From: Acholeplasma granularum ATCC 19168
GTDB lineage: Bacteria > Bacillota_I > Bacilli_A > Acholeplasmatales > Acholeplasmataceae
Direction of reading: 5' to 3'
NCBI RefSeq assembly: GCF_000526235.1
Contig: NZ_JAFR01000010.1
Location: forward strand, 52,038 to 116,037
Length of the DNA stretch: 64,000 nucleotides
Below are positions 62,498 to 64,000 of this stretch, piece after piece. The notes under the pieces were generated by a model that was not told where the DNA came from, made no database searches, and saw nothing but the letters and a program-made list of their open reading frames with translations. Numbering within the stretch: the stretch's first letter is position 1; the number at the start of each line of letters is the position of its first letter. Both the position numbers and the translations under genes were made by a program.

Positions 62498-63699
62498 AGA
62501 TAGGAATTTTTACAGAAGCGTATTTACCACTAATTAGCGGTGTTGTAACTTCTGTTGTGAACTTAAAAGAGGGTTTAGAAGCACTTGGGCATGAAGTATA
62601 CATTATTACGCCTAAAGCTCCTAAACAGAAAATTGAAAATGATCCATATGTGATTCGTCTGCCTGGAATTATTATTCCAAGAAAATCTCTTAAGGGATTT
62701 AGATTAGTACCTTGGGTACGTAGACATCTAAAAAAGATTAAAACTCTAAATTTGGATATGATTCATATTCATACGGAGTTTTCTATGGGAATATTAGGGC
62801 TTGCTGCTGTTAAAAAATATAAGATACCAAGTGTATATACGCTACATACAAGTTATCAAGATTACACGCATTATGTATCTAAAACTCTTACATATTTTGT
62901 ACCAAATACAACAAAGGTCTTAGCTGGATTAATAAATAATCATTATACTAAAAAATGTGACATGACAGTTGTTCCAACTAAAAAAATTTATGATAAAATG
63001 ATAAGGCTTAAACATGATGGGAGATTCACTATTATACCGTCAGGAATTGATTTAAAGCCTTTCTATAAAGAAACTTATACATCAGAGATGGTTAAAAACC
63101 TTAAGGATAAATTAGGTATCAAAGAAGATGAATTTATTGCAATCATTGTAGCAAGAATTGCAAAAGAAAAGTCAATAAAGGATTTAGTTGATGCATTTAT
63201 TGAATTTCACAAAGCATATCAAAAATCTAAATTTATTATAATTGGTGATGGACCTGATAAAGCAGCTTTAGACAAAATTATTGAAAATAATCATGCTAAG
63301 GATTATATTCAAACACTTGGATTTATTAAACATAGTGAAGTTGGTTTATATTACCAAGTAGCTGATGTATTTTTAAATGCATCAACAACTGAAACACAAG
63401 GACTAACGTATGTTGAAGCACTTGCAGCAAGTCTACCAATTATTGTTAGATACGATGAGGTTTTTGATTCATTTGTTGAAGATGGTGTAAACGGTATATT
63501 CTTTAATAAAACAAGTGAACTAGTTAGTCACTTAAAGAGAATACAAGAACAACCAGAAATATTAAAAACATTATCAAAAAATGCACGCGATTCTGTATTA
63601 CCATACTCTAAAGATACATATGCCAGAAGCATGTTAAAACTTTATGAAGAATTAATATTAGAAAATCAATTAAAAATTATAAATAAAAAGTTAAAGTAA
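62494..63699 (+). CDS. GT4 glycosyltransferase, 1,2-diacylglycerol 3-glucosyltransferase type
   Basis: 401 residues, membrane-associated GT-B enzyme. Seen: the acceptor-side loop AYLPLISGVVTSV, HIHTEFSMG, PSGIDLKPFY, and the donor-side E-x7-E motif in TETQGLTYVEA. Length and these features match the monoglucosyldiacylglycerol synthase of Acholeplasma laidlawii, which makes the main bilayer-prone glycolipid from UDP-glucose. The start is TTG after GGAGAG, overlapping the previous stop. A hairpin-like repeat (63690-63719) follows the stop. Confidence 0.9.
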   Translation: MKIGIFTEAYLPLISGVVTSVVNLKEGLEALGHEVYIITPKAPKQKIENDPYVIRLPGIIIPRKSLKGFRLVPWVRRHLKKIKTLNLDMIHIHTEFSMGILGLAAVKKYKIPSVYTLHTSYQDYTHYVSKTLTYFVPNTTKVLAGLINNHYTKKCDMTVVPTKKIYDKMIRLKHDGRFTIIPSGIDLKPFYKETYTSEMVKNLKDKLGIKEDEFIAIIVARIAKEKSIKDLVDAFIEFHKAYQKSKFIIIGDGPDKAALDKIIENNHAKDYIQTLGFIKHSEVGLYYQVADVFLNASTTETQGLTYVEALAASLPIIVRYDEVFDSFVEDGVNGIFFNKTSELVSHLKRIQEQPEILKTLSKNARDSVLPYSKDTYARSMLKLYEELILENQLKIINKKLK

Positions 63700-63722
63700 G
63701 TAATAAAGGCTTGCTTTAATAT

Positions 63723-63806
63723 CCCCGTGTGGCGAAATGGTAGACGCGCTTGACTCAAAATCAAGTAGTTCACACTGTGCTGGTTCGAGTCCGGTCACGG
63801 GGACCA
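63723..63806 (+). tRNA. tRNA-Leu (CAA)
   Basis: 84 nt with encoded CCA. Acceptor CCCCGTG/CACGGGG, anticodon stem CTTGA/TCAAG with loop CTCAAAA (anticodon CAA), long variable arm, T arm CCGGT with TTCGAGT loop. Reads UUG. Repeat copy C follows 15 nt later. Confidence 0.94.
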
Positions 63807-63821
63807 TATTTGCACAACAGT

Positions 63822-64000
63822 ATTGATACAATAGTATCAACTATGAAGAATATGAAAATAGGGAGATAATCCCTTTTTTCTTTCAATAACACTAGTTTTT
63901 GAATCACTTTATGTATGTTAGTTCAGAACTTTTTAATTTTCATAGTCAATAAAAACACGAAAGGTCAATAAAAACACAAAAGGTTAAATCATTATCTGAT
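63822..64000 (+). repeat. Dispersed element, copy C (after tRNA-Leu), cut by window end
   Basis: ATTGATACAATAGTATCAAC, then TAGGGAGATAATCCCTTTTT 37 nt from the palindrome start. CAATAAAAACACGAAAGG begins 89 nt after TAGGGA, exactly as in copy A, and is repeated once in tandem (19-nt unit, about 63948-63985). Confidence 0.7.

Noticed and set aside
63948..63985. Possible CRISPR or tandem-repeat array at the right edge
   Set aside because: Only two 19-nt direct units without spacers of constant length are visible before the window ends, and one unit also occurs in repeat copy A. No cas genes are present.
1..64000. Mycoplasma-type code with TGA as tryptophan
   Set aside because: Recognised genes end at TGA (for example the P-type ATPase at 7612-7614 and accD at 36146-36148) and tryptophans are TGG throughout.

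Overview
The window looks like the chromosome of a wall-less, low-GC mollicute of the Acholeplasma type. Coding and intergenic DNA are both very AT-rich. TGA is used as a stop and TGG as tryptophan, so the standard code applies and Mycoplasma/Spiroplasma are unlikely. There is a complete acetyl-CoA carboxylase plus type II fatty-acid synthesis cluster, and a GT4 enzyme of the diacylglycerol glucosyltransferase type that builds acholeplasma membrane lipids. No peptidoglycan genes are present. This assignment is inference from gene content.

Layout. 1-5.2 kb: TVP38-type membrane protein, FabV enoyl reductase, Hsp20 with a CIRCE operator, a LemA/TPM pair, a flavodoxin-fold oxidoreductase and YjdM. 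5.4-7.9 kb: a heavy-metal P-type ATPase cluster with two identical FNR-type boxes. 8-10.8 kb: an orphan PTS EIIA, a FrnE-like protein without its CxxC, and a DEAD-box helicase. 10.9-16.2 kb: jetA-jetB-jetC, the SMC-like core of a Wadjet system, with no jetD beside it, running into ptsI and tRNA-Ser. 18-20.4 kb: a small accessory segment holding a frameshifted membrane ORF, a structured RNA with its own promoter, an RNase III paralogue and a small membrane protein. Copies of a dispersed element lie at both ends of this segment, and a third copy follows tRNA-Leu at the right end of the window. 20.8-27.5 kb: a flavoprotein, a GH13 glycosidase, a DUF4234/SHOCT protein, a GNAT-like enzyme and a second P-type ATPase. 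27.7-33.2 kb: tRNA-Val, a 1508-residue repeat protein and a small membrane protein.

33.4-42.3 kb: accB-accC-accD-accA-fabH-fabD-fabG-fabF-fabZ-birA-bioY, one tightly packed operon for malonyl-CoA, the elongation cycle and biotin supply. Enoyl reductase and acyl carrier protein are missing from it. FabV at the left end supplies the reductase. Both fabV and the operon carry a TTTGA-N3-TCAAA box, which suggests one regulon. 42.4-47.9 kb: ferredoxin-NADP reductase, a 62-residue protein and potABCD. 48-55.8 kb: nusB-xseA-xseB-tlyA-recN, then dinB, a second DEAD-box helicase and nfo.

56.6-59.2 kb: an ECF-type sigma factor, a one-TM protein and a lipoprotein carrying an RsgI-like DINPSIEL motif. 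The promoter regions of the sigma gene and the lipoprotein gene share a spaced sequence signature. 59.4-64 kb: CsoR with a GC-rich operator, argS, a flippase-like LPG_synthase_TM protein, the GT4 glucosyltransferase and tRNA-Leu. No CRISPR array, complete prophage or intact insertion sequence was seen.
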